Part shown: piece by piece, positions 27,183-34,142 of the stretch
Position numbering within the stretch: position 1 is the first letter of the stretch
Layout: every line of letters starts with the position of its first letter
Source: a virus
Length of the DNA stretch: 37,430 bases
Direction: 5' to 3' (one strand)
Virus record (IMG/VR): IMGVR_UViG_3300008108_000376
Coordinates: 1-37,430 of that record
Position numbers and translations under genes: made by a program
Notes under the pieces: generated by a model
What the model was told of the DNA's origin: nothing
The model's database searches: none
What the model saw: the letters and a program-made list of their open reading frames with translations, nothing else

Positions 27183-27527
27183 ATGATCTTTGGTCAAATC
27201 AATCCTGTACTTAGCATGGTTAAACAGGATACCCTATTTAACCCAACTCCAGAATTTATCACTGGTTCTTACATGACTGCGGTTGCAAATCAATATGCTT
27301 TGGGAGCCCATCAAGTAAATTTCCGCGTAATGTACGGAGAATGTATCTTTGAAAACGGAAGCGTAGTAGATTTTAAAGTTATCCACGCAGACAATGTAGT
27401 ACTTTCTGGTAGCGCTATTGAAACTTGGGGAACAGATGATTCTATTATTTTAGAAGCTATTGCCGCAGAGCAAGGAACTACTGTTGATGCTATTGTATCT
27501 GGCAGCATGAAGAACGGTATGTTCTAA
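27183..27527 (+). CDS. Hypothetical protein (114 aa)
   Basis: Not recognised. It opens MIFGQINPVLSMVKQDTLFN and has a central beta-rich part (HQVNFRVMYGECIFENGSVV, FKVIHADNVVLSGSAIETWG) and an acidic C-terminal helix. The even composition and virion-protein style (VNF, GSYMTAVANQYALG) allow a small structural or decoration protein. Its position inside an enzyme cassette instead allows an accessory or target-specificity factor. It has its own upstream ATATTTATAA copy and a 29-base gap to the sulfotransferase. It is not visibly coupled to its neighbours. Confidence 0.6.
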   Translation: MIFGQINPVLSMVKQDTLFNPTPEFITGSYMTAVANQYALGAHQVNFRVMYGECIFENGSVVDFKVIHADNVVLSGSAIETWGTDDSIILEAIAAEQGTTVDAIVSGSMKNGMF

Positions 27528-27541
27528 TATAATTTGTAAAC

Positions 27542-27549
27542 TATTTATA
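27542..27549 (+). promoter_or_regulatory. TATTTATA core motif before the sulfotransferase
   Basis: Core copy only (flanks differ: C before, T after), with just 7 bases to the ATG at 27557. If a promoter, the mRNA would be almost leaderless; alternatively it is a processing or spacer element. Confidence 0.3.
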
Positions 27550-27556
27550 TAAAGTT

Positions 27557-28378
27557 ATGCTTAAAAAAGTGTTTTATAATAGCTCTTTACCAAGAGCAGG
27601 TTCTACTTTAATCCAAAATATACTAGGACAGAATCCAGACATCCATACAACCCCAACATCGGGGTTGTTTGAGATGATGACTACATGCCGAACATTGTTT
27701 TCAAATGGGATTGAGTTTAAAGCCCAAGATGTAAAACAAATGGAAGATGGTTTTAAAGGATTCTTGAAAGAAGGTATTTACGGATTTTACAACAACATCA
27801 CAGACAAACCCTACGTTATAGATAAATCCAGGGGTTGGGGAATGGAACGCGACTTTATAAACGCGTACGACCCCAACCCCAAAATTATCTGTATGGTGCG
27901 AGATCTTAGAGCCATCTATGCTTCTTTAGAAAAGAAATACAGAAGTAACCCACTAGTAGAAACCAACATTGCAAATTGGGGGGATTTAACAGGAACTACT
28001 ACAGACAAACGTATGCTAGTTTGGGCTAACAACCCACCAATAGGCCCTTCAATGGATAGGCTATACCAAACATTGGTAGCAGGTACTCACCAACATATTT
28101 TATTTGTTAAATTTGAAGAATTATGTATAGATCCAGAATCTCAAATGAAACGTATCTACGATTATCTAGAAATTCCATATTTCAAACACGACTTTGATAA
28201 TATTGAACAGATAACCTATGAAGATGATAAATGGTATGGTATATTTGGGGATCATGTTATTAGAGGTAAATTAAAGCCTGTTAAAAACGATTTTTACGAG
28301 GTACTAGGATCAAATGCTTGTAAAATAATTGAAGATAATAATAGATGGTTTTTTAACGATTTCGGGTATCAAATATAA
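27557..28378 (+). CDS. PAPS-dependent sulfotransferase, 273 aa
   Basis: Transfers a sulfuryl group from PAPS to a hydroxyl or amine acceptor. The 5'-phosphosulfate-binding loop is visible at the N-terminus as SLPRAGSTL (residues 10-18), and the 3'-phosphate-binding motif as VRDLRAIYAS near residues 114-123. A typical C-terminal KFEELCIDPESQMKRIYDYLEIP block follows (residues about 190-215). No signal peptide or membrane helix, so it would act in the cytoplasm, unlike Golgi-type carbohydrate sulfotransferases. It is the first gene of a tightly packed run (sulfotransferase, GT9-like, APS-kinase-like, nucleotidyltransferase, DUF2061), which suggests that the phage also supplies the activated sulfate. 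Acceptor unknown: glycan on fibres or host envelope are the main options. Confidence 0.85.
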   Translation: MLKKVFYNSSLPRAGSTLIQNILGQNPDIHTTPTSGLFEMMTTCRTLFSNGIEFKAQDVKQMEDGFKGFLKEGIYGFYNNITDKPYVIDKSRGWGMERDFINAYDPNPKIICMVRDLRAIYASLEKKYRSNPLVETNIANWGDLTGTTTDKRMLVWANNPPIGPSMDRLYQTLVAGTHQHILFVKFEELCIDPESQMKRIYDYLEIPYFKHDFDNIEQITYEDDKWYGIFGDHVIRGKLKPVKNDFYEVLGSNACKIIEDNNRWFFNDFGYQI

Positions 28379-28382
28379 AAAA

Positions 28383-29345
28383 ATGAATATAGGTTACAAG
28401 ACAGAAACAGATTTGCTAAAAGAAGAAACACTAGCAGTTCTAGAAGACAAGTCCAACGACAGTACTAAGTATGTTGTATGGCACATTGAAGGAGGGTTAG
28501 GTAAAAATGTAGCAGCTACAGCTCTTATCTCTTCAATAAAACAAAAACATCCGGATAGAAAATTAATCCTTGTGGTATCGTACCCCGAAGTATTCCTAAA
28601 CCATCCAGACATTCATAGGGTATATAGAGTGGGAGCAACATCTTATTTTTATGATGATTATATCAAAGATAAAGATACAGTTGTATATAAACACGAACCA
28701 TACTTTCAATCTGATCATATAATGCGTAAAAAACATTTGATCGAAAACTGGTGCGATCTGTTAGGAATTAAATTCGAAAAACAATTGCCTATTTTATACC
28801 CAAATATGCTACAAAAGGATATGGCATACGGGTGGAAACGTGATAAACCTACTATGGTTTTGCATACTAATGGAGGTCCACTTACGCAAAACAATCTATA
28901 TTCTTGGACCCGAGATATGCCATATGGTGTAGCCCAAGCTATTGCTGAAAAATACTCAAACAAATACCATATTATCCAAATAGGTAGAGATGAAAGACAA
29001 GCAGTACCTGGAGTAGAGTTTGTAAATGTTCAAATGACTAACCACGAGCTATTCAGCATGCTAGTTTTATCGGATAAACGTGTGTTAATCGATTCAAGCT
29101 TGCAACATGCGGCGGCCGCAATGCAATTAAAATCAACAGTATTGTGGGTTGGTACTACCCCTAAAAACTTTGGATATGAAATGCATTCAAATATTGTAGC
29201 AAATCCTCCTAAAGGTAATGTAAAAATGATCGATTCCTATTTGTTCGATTACTCTTTTGATGGTATCTTCCATGAATGTCCTTATATGGATATGAATGAA
29301 ATGTTTAATATTAACGATATCTTTAAATCAATAGATGCACAATGA
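28383..29345 (+). CDS. GT9-like (heptosyltransferase-type) glycosyltransferase, 320 aa
   Basis: A GT-B fold enzyme resembling GT9. The N-terminal loop HIEGGLGKNVAATALISSIK parallels the glycine-rich GDxxxT-type loop of heptosyltransferases. In the C-terminal domain MVLHTNGGP and then VLIDSSLQHAAAAMQLKST and VLWVGTTP parallel the DSGxxHxAAALxxPxVxLFG signature. The frame is open back to ATG 28329, but that start would lie inside the sulfotransferase gene. I prefer ATG 28383 (MNIGYKTETDLL), five bases after the sulfotransferase stop. The stop overlaps the next start in ATGA. No membrane segment. Donor sugar unknown. Related proteins occur in surface polysaccharide and phage glycan loci. Confidence 0.72.
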   Translation: MNIGYKTETDLLKEETLAVLEDKSNDSTKYVVWHIEGGLGKNVAATALISSIKQKHPDRKLILVVSYPEVFLNHPDIHRVYRVGATSYFYDDYIKDKDTVVYKHEPYFQSDHIMRKKHLIENWCDLLGIKFEKQLPILYPNMLQKDMAYGWKRDKPTMVLHTNGGPLTQNNLYSWTRDMPYGVAQAIAEKYSNKYHIIQIGRDERQAVPGVEFVNVQMTNHELFSMLVLSDKRVLIDSSLQHAAAAMQLKSTVLWVGTTPKNFGYEMHSNIVANPPKGNVKMIDSYLFDYSFDGIFHECPYMDMNEMFNINDIFKSIDAQ

Positions 29346-29758
29346 TAACAGTTTTGTTTGGTCAACCCCATTCCGGAAAGTCTACTTTAGCTAATGAGCT
29401 AAAAGGACACAATATAGACGGAGATAAATTAAGAGAATTATTTAAAAACAAAAACTTCACTCGTGAAGGTCGTATACAAAACCTAAACAGAGCCAGCGAT
29501 ATTGCCCACTACTTAAATAGTACAGGAACAGATGTGGTTTTGTCTTTGGTATACCCCTATAAAGAAGCAAGAGATTACTTAAGAAGTTTGACTAGCGAAG
29601 TAAAGTTCGTACATTTAACCTACGAGGTAGATAGAGGTAGAGAACAATATCACGTATCGGATTTTGAATATCCACAAGATGAAGATGTACTACATTTAAA
29701 TACTGAATGGCTAGAAATAAACGATTGTATAAAACAAATTTTAGAATATGTGGGATAA
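29342..29758 (+). CDS. APS-kinase-like P-loop protein, 138 aa
   Basis: Predicted to phosphorylate adenylylsulfate to PAPS, the donor for the sulfotransferase upstream. The Walker A loop is GQPHSGKST (residues 7-15). IDGDKLRE (25-32) matches the conserved LDGDNxR of APS kinases. FTREGRIQNLNRASDIAHYL then matches the FSxEDRxxNIRRxxExA block, followed by VVLSLVYPYKEARDYLR (family: SxISPYxxxRxxxR). At 138 residues it is shorter than usual (about 170-200), lacking part of the lid and C-terminal region, so activity or specificity may differ; another small-molecule kinase is possible. The start lies in an ATGA overlap with the GT9-like gene; the end overlaps the nucleotidyltransferase by 11 bases. 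Confidence 0.72.
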   Translation: MITVLFGQPHSGKSTLANELKGHNIDGDKLRELFKNKNFTREGRIQNLNRASDIAHYLNSTGTDVVLSLVYPYKEARDYLRSLTSEVKFVHLTYEVDRGREQYHVSDFEYPQDEDVLHLNTEWLEINDCIKQILEYVG

Positions 29759-30146
29759 AAAATTACACGTTAAATCATCATTGACCAAAAAACCAAATCA
29801 ATGGTCTTTGTTTATAGGCAGATGGCAACCTTTACATGAAGGGCACAAACAATTGTTCCGCCAAGTAATAGATGAAGGTGGTAAAGTGTGTGTTGCCATT
29901 AGAGAAGTAGAAATAGATGATAAAAATCCATTTACCTCTCACGATATAATGCTTAATATTGCTAGAGAAATGCAAACCGAAATCCGAGCCGGCAAACTAA
30001 AAGTAATCACTATACCCGATATCTGTTCAGTTGAATTTGGTAGAGGAGTAGGATACGATATTATAGAACATATCCCACCACAAGAAATAGCTGAAATATC
30101 TGCTACTAAAATAAGAGAAGATTTACGTACAAATGGTAAGCTTTAA
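29748..30146 (+). CDS. HIGH-motif nucleotidyltransferase (possible sulfate adenylyltransferase role), 132 aa
   Basis: Small Rossmann-like nucleotidyltransferase. The HxGH-type motif is visible as GRWQPLHEGH (residues 24-33) and the second signature, ISxTxIR, as ISATKIR (117-123). The family includes NMN adenylyltransferase, phosphopantetheine adenylyltransferase and glycerol-phosphate cytidylyltransferase, and the fold is shared with the single-chain ATP sulfurylase. Sequence alone does not fix the substrate. Its 11-base overlap with the APS-kinase-like gene and 14-base overlap with DUF2061 make an APS-forming (ATP + sulfate) role attractive. That is inference; a nucleotide-sugar activation role (CDP- or ADP-linked) would also fit. 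An N-terminal extension of about 18 basic residues precedes the first strand. Confidence 0.7.
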   Translation: MWDKKLHVKSSLTKKPNQWSLFIGRWQPLHEGHKQLFRQVIDEGGKVCVAIREVEIDDKNPFTSHDIMLNIAREMQTEIRAGKLKVITIPDICSVEFGRGVGYDIIEHIPPQEIAEISATKIREDLRTNGKL

Positions 30147-30342
30147 AAGACACATTGCAAAAACAATATCTTATAGAATAATAAGTACCAGTATTGGATT
30201 TGCTACAATGTGGGCAGTTACCGGTTCTATTAAAATGGGAGCCGCTTTTAGCATTGTAGAGCTACTTTGGAAACCCATTCAGTACTATATACACGAAAGA
30301 GTATGGTACAAATGGGTTAAATATGGAATAAAGAATGAATAA
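30133..30342 (+). CDS. DUF2061 small membrane protein, 69 aa
   Basis: Matches the DUF2061 pattern: basic N-terminus (MVSFKRHIAKTISYRIIST), a first hydrophobic segment (SIGFATMWAVTGSIKMGAA), a second weaker one, and the conserved ending YYIHERVWYKW. Two membrane passes are likely, about residues 12-35 and 38-55. To my knowledge DUF2061 proteins are often encoded beside sulfate-activation genes in bacteria, including Bacteroidota; their function is not established. Here the gene overlaps the nucleotidyltransferase by 14 bases and ends the cassette, which repeats that association in a phage. A role in sulfate uptake, enzyme anchoring or regulation is speculation. Confidence 0.85.
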   Translation: MVSFKRHIAKTISYRIISTSIGFATMWAVTGSIKMGAAFSIVELLWKPIQYYIHERVWYKWVKYGIKNE

Positions 30343-30348
30343 CCTTAT

Positions 30349-30358
30349 ATATTTATAA
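30349..30358 (+). promoter_or_regulatory. ATATTTATAA motif before the 86-aa gene
   Basis: Exact copy, 7 bases after the DUF2061 stop and 28 bases before the ATG at 30387. It separates the enzyme cassette from the tail genes. Confidence 0.45.
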
Positions 30359-30386
30359 CCACACAAAATTAAATTACAAATTATCT

Positions 30387-30647
30387 ATGCAAACCACAGA
30401 AAAAATTCAATTAACTCCTGAGGAGCTATCTAAACTACAAGAAGGAAACAATAAAGTAGCAGACATTGTAGCTTCCTTAGGTCAAATTGAAATACAAATA
30501 TCTCTTCTACAGAAAAACAAAGAGTCTTTATTGGCAGCTTTTTCCCAAACCCAACAGGATCAAAACCAATTAGGAGCAGAATTGACCCAAAAATATGGGG
30601 ATGGTACAATAGACATGACTTCCGGAGAATTCACTAAGGCAGGATAG
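30387..30647 (+). CDS. Hypothetical coiled-coil protein (86 aa)
   Basis: Mostly helical: TPEELSKLQEGNNKVADIVA and then LGQIEIQISLLQKNKESLLA have heptad-like spacing of Ile/Leu, followed by a Gln-rich stretch (SQTQQDQNQLGAELTQKYG) and the C-terminal motif DGTIDMTSGEFT. Small coiled-coil proteins of this kind are common in marine phage structural regions; function unknown to me. It is bracketed by two ATATTTATAA copies, so it may be an independent transcription unit just before the tail sheath gene. It could be a small virion or scaffold factor. Confidence 0.65.
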   Translation: MQTTEKIQLTPEELSKLQEGNNKVADIVASLGQIEIQISLLQKNKESLLAAFSQTQQDQNQLGAELTQKYGDGTIDMTSGEFTKAG

Positions 30648-30666
30648 TTTTTTGAAAGAGTTTCTC

Positions 30667-30676
30667 ATATTTATAA
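30667..30676 (+). promoter_or_regulatory. ATATTTATAA motif before the tail sheath gene
   Basis: Exact copy, 27 bases before the ATG at 30704, in a gap of 56 bases. The gene it precedes should be strongly and late expressed, which fits a late promoter role. Confidence 0.45.
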
Positions 30677-30703
30677 CAAAACAATATAAAATAACTTAAT
30701 AAA

Positions 30704-32428
30704 ATGGCAGAAACTCTATTATCTCCCGGTGTATTAGCAAGAGAGAACGATCAATCTTTTATACAAGGTCAGCCACTTGAAAGAGGAGCAGCTATAATTG
30801 GACCCACTACAAAAGGACCAGTTGAAACCCCAACACTAGTAGGTTCATTTAGTGAATTTACTAATATTTTTGGTGGAGCTGTTCAAAGTGGATCTAACGT
30901 ATATTCTTACCTTACTTCAATTGCAGCTAACAACTACTTCCAAAATGGTGGTACTTCTTTACTAGTAACTAGAGTAGTCACTGGTTCTTTCACCTCCGCA
31001 ACTAGCTCATTGATGCCAACAGGATCAGGTGGCCCAACTACTGGTTTATCTCCATTTGTACTTGAAACAATTTCTGAAGGTATTATTATGAATAGTACTA
31101 GTACTGAAATTTTAGGTTCTTTACCTTCAGGTTCAAGCGATAACATTAGATGGGAAATTCCAACTGTTAACACTGCTTCTGGGACATTTGCATTGTTGAT
31201 TAGAAGAGGAGATGACAATAACGTACAAAAAGTAGTACTAGAATCTTACAACAACTTATCACTAGATCCATACTCTTCTAACTATATTTCTAAAGTAATA
31301 GGTGATGTGAATTTCAATTTAGTTAATGATGGTAATGATTTTTTCATTCAACAAACTGGTTCTTATTCTAACATTTCTAAATATGTAAGAGTAAGACAAG
31401 TAAACTTTAATACTCCAAAATACTTTGACAATAACGGTATTGCTAAAGTAGCCTTTACAGGATCTTTACCAGCTGTAAGTTCAGGTTCATTTGGTTCTGC
31501 TGTTGGATCTAATATCCCTATAGGTAGAGCAGCTAACTTCTATAATAATATTAACGCTGTAGATAGCCAAGGACTAACAGGTGGTAACTATACAAATGCA
31601 ATCGCATTGTTATCAAATGAAGATGAATACAAATACAATGTAATATCTATTCCTGGTCTATTAGCTTCTACTCACGCTACTCAAACCACAGCCTTAGTAA
31701 ATAATACAATTAAAAGAGGTGATTCTATTGCAATTATAGACTTAGTAGGATATAACTCACAAATAAATGCAGTAATAAACCAAGCATCTGGATTTGATTC
31801 TAGCTATGCTGCTGCATACTGGCCTTGGTTGCAAACTATCGACCCTAATACAGGTGAGGCAGTTTGGGTACCAGCTTCAACAATGATCCCAGGTGTATAT
31901 GCATTTACTGATGCTTCAAGTGATCCATGGTTTGCCCCCGCAGGTATTACTCGTGGCGCATTAGGCCAAGTAATTAGAGCTGAAAGAAAATTAACCGCTG
32001 GAAATAGAGATGATATATATGAAGCAAATGTTAACCCAATTGCTACATTCCCTGGAAGTGGAGTAACAGTATTTGGCCAGAAAACACTTCAGAAACGTGC
32101 TTCTGCACTTGATAGAGTAAACGTGAGAAGATTGTTGATTGCTCTTAAGGGCTTCATCGGCCAAGTAGCAGAAGGATTGGTATTTGAACAAAATACAGCC
32201 GCTACTAGAAATAACTTCTTAAGCCAAGTAAATCCATACTTAGAATCTGTACAACAAAGACAAGGTTTATATGCTTTCAAAGTAGTAATGGATGAAACTA
32301 ACAACACACCTGATGTAGTAGATAGAAACGAGCTAGTAGGTCAAATATTCCTACAACCAACTCGTACTGCTGAATTCATTGTGTTGGATTTCAACGTGTT
32401 GCCAACTGGTGCAGTTTTCCCTGCATAA
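30704..32428 (+). CDS. Tail sheath protein, T4 gp18-like (574 aa)
   Basis: Forms the contractile sheath around the tail tube. The N-terminus LLSPGVLARENDQSF and then GAAIIGPTTKGPVETPTLVG, EFTNIFGG is the classic sheath opening. The C-terminal sheath domain is clear: DRVNVRRLLIALKGFIGQVA, FEQNTAATRNNFLSQVNPYL, and a closing FKVVMDETNNTPDVVDRNE, GQIFLQPTRTAEFIVLDFN. The middle (residues about 100-330) is the variable, surface-exposed domain region. The length is somewhat below T4 gp18 (659). Followed by the tail tube gene after 45 bases. It identifies the phage as a myovirus. Confidence 0.95.
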   Translation: MAETLLSPGVLARENDQSFIQGQPLERGAAIIGPTTKGPVETPTLVGSFSEFTNIFGGAVQSGSNVYSYLTSIAANNYFQNGGTSLLVTRVVTGSFTSATSSLMPTGSGGPTTGLSPFVLETISEGIIMNSTSTEILGSLPSGSSDNIRWEIPTVNTASGTFALLIRRGDDNNVQKVVLESYNNLSLDPYSSNYISKVIGDVNFNLVNDGNDFFIQQTGSYSNISKYVRVRQVNFNTPKYFDNNGIAKVAFTGSLPAVSSGSFGSAVGSNIPIGRAANFYNNINAVDSQGLTGGNYTNAIALLSNEDEYKYNVISIPGLLASTHATQTTALVNNTIKRGDSIAIIDLVGYNSQINAVINQASGFDSSYAAAYWPWLQTIDPNTGEAVWVPASTMIPGVYAFTDASSDPWFAPAGITRGALGQVIRAERKLTAGNRDDIYEANVNPIATFPGSGVTVFGQKTLQKRASALDRVNVRRLLIALKGFIGQVAEGLVFEQNTAATRNNFLSQVNPYLESVQQRQGLYAFKVVMDETNNTPDVVDRNELVGQIFLQPTRTAEFIVLDFNVLPTGAVFPA

Positions 32429-32443
32429 GGAGTTAGAATTTAG

Positions 32444-32453
32444 ATATTTATAA
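32444..32453 (+). promoter_or_regulatory. ATATTTATAA motif before the tail tube gene
   Basis: Exact copy, 20 bases before the ATG at 32474, between sheath and tube genes. It would allow tube protein to be made independently of sheath. Confidence 0.45.
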
Positions 32454-32473
32454 TAAAATAAAGCACATATAAA

Positions 32474-32962
32474 ATGGCAGTATTAGATCCAAACGAAATA
32501 TTCTTCACAGCTTTTGAACCAAAGCAGGCGAATAGATTTATAATGTATATAGATGGTATCCCCTCCTATACCGTAAAAGGTATGGGAGCGGTAACATTAA
32601 CTCAAGGAACAGTAGCTCTTAACCACATTAACGTTCAACGTTTTGTTAAAGGCAAAACTACTTGGGGACCAATCCAATTTACCCTATTTGATCCAATCAC
32701 TCCTTCCGGTGCACAAGCGGTAATGGAGTGGGTTAGATTGCACCACGAATCTGTAACTGGTAGAGATGGATACTCTGATTTCTACAAGAAAGACTTAACA
32801 TTCAACGTGTTGGGTCCAGTTGGAGATGTGGTATCCGAATGGATTATCAAGGGAGCAATGATCACTGATGCGGGCTTTGGTGAATATGGTTGGGATACAG
32901 AAAACACAGCCGTTAACATTACAATGACTGTCCAACCAGATTACTGTGTGTTAAACTTCTAA
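32474..32962 (+). CDS. Tail tube protein, T4 gp19-like (162 aa)
   Basis: Subunit of the inner tail tube. At 162 residues it nearly equals T4 gp19 (163). It shows the usual layout: ANRFIMYIDGIPSYTVKGMG as first strands, the QRFVKGKTTWGPIQFTLFDP block, helix AQAVMEWVRLHHESVTGRDG, YKKDLTFNVLGPVGDVVSEW, and a final AVNITMTVQPDYCVLNF strand. It lies directly after the sheath gene, as in T4, and is followed by an intrinsic terminator, so sheath and tube mark the end of a transcription unit. Confidence 0.93.
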   Translation: MAVLDPNEIFFTAFEPKQANRFIMYIDGIPSYTVKGMGAVTLTQGTVALNHINVQRFVKGKTTWGPIQFTLFDPITPSGAQAVMEWVRLHHESVTGRDGYSDFYKKDLTFNVLGPVGDVVSEWIIKGAMITDAGFGEYGWDTENTAVNITMTVQPDYCVLNF

Positions 32963-32986
32963 TTAAATTTTTTACATAAATTTTTT

Positions 32987-33016
32987 AACCTACCCCATAT
33001 CGGGGTAGGTTTTTTT
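32987..33016 (+). terminator. Rho-independent terminator after the tail tube gene
   Basis: A perfect 10-bp inverted repeat, AACCTACCCC (32987-32996) and GGGGTAGGTT (33002-33011), with a 5-base loop (ATATC), directly followed by a run of T to 33016. It lies 24 bases after the tube stop codon. This is the only clear intrinsic terminator I find in the window. Confidence 0.92.
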
Positions 33017-33064
33017 ATATATTAAAAAAATAGTTTGGATTCGTCAAAATCCTTTATTACCTTC

Positions 33065-33074
33065 ATATTTATCA
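33065..33074 (+). promoter_or_regulatory. ATATTTATCA motif before the gp26-like gene
   Basis: Variant copy, 29 bases before the ATG at 33104 and downstream of the terminator. A fresh promoter is needed here if the terminator is efficient, which supports the promoter reading of the motif. Confidence 0.5.
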
Positions 33075-33103
33075 TAGAACAAAAGTTATTTTAAAACAAG
33101 TAT

Positions 33104-33832
33104 ATGACCGAATTTAAGTTACCTACCGAAACAATCGAATTACCCTCCAAAGGCTTATTGTATCCTTCCGACAGCCCACTTGCTAGTGGCACTATTGAAA
33201 TGAAATACATGACCGCTAAAGAAGAGGATATCTTAACCAACCAATCCTATATTCAAAACGGAACAGTATTAGACAAATTGCTCCAATCCCTAATTGTTAC
33301 CAAAATTAGCTACGATGATTTGCTAATTGGGGATAAAAATGCAATTATGATCGCAGCCCGTGTTTTAGGATATGGTAAAGATTATAAATTTACATACCGT
33401 GGAGAAGAAGAAACAGTTGATTTGTCCAAAATAGAAAATTCCCCATTACACGAGGAGATACAAAAAGCTAAATCTAACGAATTTGCTTTCACACTCCCAG
33501 GTTCAGGTAACGTGGTTACTTTTAAACTATTAACTCATGGTGATGAGAAAAAAATAGAACAGGAAACAAAAGGGTTAACTAAAATAAACAAAAACTCTTC
33601 TACTACCATCACTACCCGATTAAAACATCAAATTCTTTCCGTTAACGGGGAAACAGAAAAACCCAAAATCCGAGAATTTGTAGACAATTACCTCTTAGCT
33701 CAAGATTCAAGAGCATTAAGAGAAAGAATAAAAGAATTAAGTCCGGACGTAGATTTAACTTTTTTTCCCGAAAATGGGGACAACCGAGTCGATATTCCAA
33801 TTGGACTTAACTTTTTTTGGCCTGACCTCTAA
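33104..33832 (+). CDS. T4 gp26-like baseplate/tail-assembly protein (242 aa)
   Basis: Resembles the T4 baseplate protein family (gp26 type) widespread in marine myoviruses. The N-terminus has LPSKGLLYPSDSPLASG and IEMKYMTAKEEDILTNQSYI, followed by LDKLLQSLIV, DLLIGDKNAIMIAARVLGYG, a beta-rich middle (FAFTLPGSGNVVTFKLL), and the conserved ending IPIGLNFFWPD. It lies just before a small protein and the tape measure gene, the position of tail-assembly chaperones in many phages. The last 59 bases overlap the next gene in another frame, with two T7 runs in the overlap, so a fused frameshift product is possible. Preceded by terminator and motif copy. Confidence 0.72.
   Translation: MTEFKLPTETIELPSKGLLYPSDSPLASGTIEMKYMTAKEEDILTNQSYIQNGTVLDKLLQSLIVTKISYDDLLIGDKNAIMIAARVLGYGKDYKFTYRGEEETVDLSKIENSPLHEEIQKAKSNEFAFTLPGSGNVVTFKLLTHGDEKKIEQETKGLTKINKNSSTTITTRLKHQILSVNGETEKPKIREFVDNYLLAQDSRALRERIKELSPDVDLTFFPENGDNRVDIPIGLNFFWPDL
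33759..33832 (+). other. Candidate recoding region between tail-assembly genes
   Basis: In this overlap both the upstream gene frame and the downstream gene frame are open. Two T7 runs (33760-33766 and 33812-33818) lie inside. A +1 or -2 shift would join the two proteins; -1 would not. Confidence 0.3.
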
Positions 33833-34112
33833 TACAGCCCCCGAATTTCGATTAGCAGTATTTAAACAGATCCATGAAATCGTATTCCACGGACAAGGTG
33901 GATACGATTGGGATACTGTTTACAATATGCCGTTATGGCTACGTAGATTCACGTTTAATGAAATTCGCACATACTATGAACAGCAAAACGAGACCGTTAA
34001 AAAACAACAGTCATCCAACGCTAAAAGCTTAGTTAGCCCTGATGGTACGGTAAATACCCCTGAGTTTATGAAAGCATCCAAAGAATTTAAAGGTAAAACA
34101 AACTATAAATAA
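33774..34112 (+). CDS. Small tail-assembly protein upstream of tape measure (112 aa)
   Basis: The recognisable block runs from EFRLAVFKQIHEIVFHGQGG through YDWDTVYNMPLWLRRFTFNE to IRTYYEQQNE, a pattern of small helical proteins encoded between gp26-like and tape measure genes in T4-like marine phages. A Lys/Ser-rich, probably disordered tail follows. By position it resembles tail-assembly chaperones (compare T4 gp51 or lambda gpT); exact equivalence is uncertain. The ATG at 33774 lies 59 bases inside the upstream gene. Residues before about 14 (MGTTESIFQLDL) have no clear conserved pattern, so the natural N-terminus may instead come from frameshifting or another start. Confidence 0.6.
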   Translation: MGTTESIFQLDLTFFGLTSNTAPEFRLAVFKQIHEIVFHGQGGYDWDTVYNMPLWLRRFTFNEIRTYYEQQNETVKKQQSSNAKSLVSPDGTVNTPEFMKASKEFKGKTNYK

Positions 34113-34114
34113 TC

Positions 34115-34124
34115 ATATTTATAA
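34115..34124 (+). promoter_or_regulatory. ATATTTATAA motif before the tape measure gene
   Basis: Exact copy, 2 bases after the upstream stop and 18 bases before the ATG at 34143. Confidence 0.45.
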
Positions 34125-34142
34125 CATATACCTTAATAATAT

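Noticed and set aside
28329-28382. Upstream start for the GT9-like gene
   Set aside because: It would add 18 residues inside the sulfotransferase gene with no family resemblance; the ATG at 28383 directly follows the upstream stop.
32428-32445. AAGGAG just after the sheath stop as a Shine-Dalgarno for the tube gene
   Set aside because: It lies about 45 bases before the ATG, far outside usable spacing.
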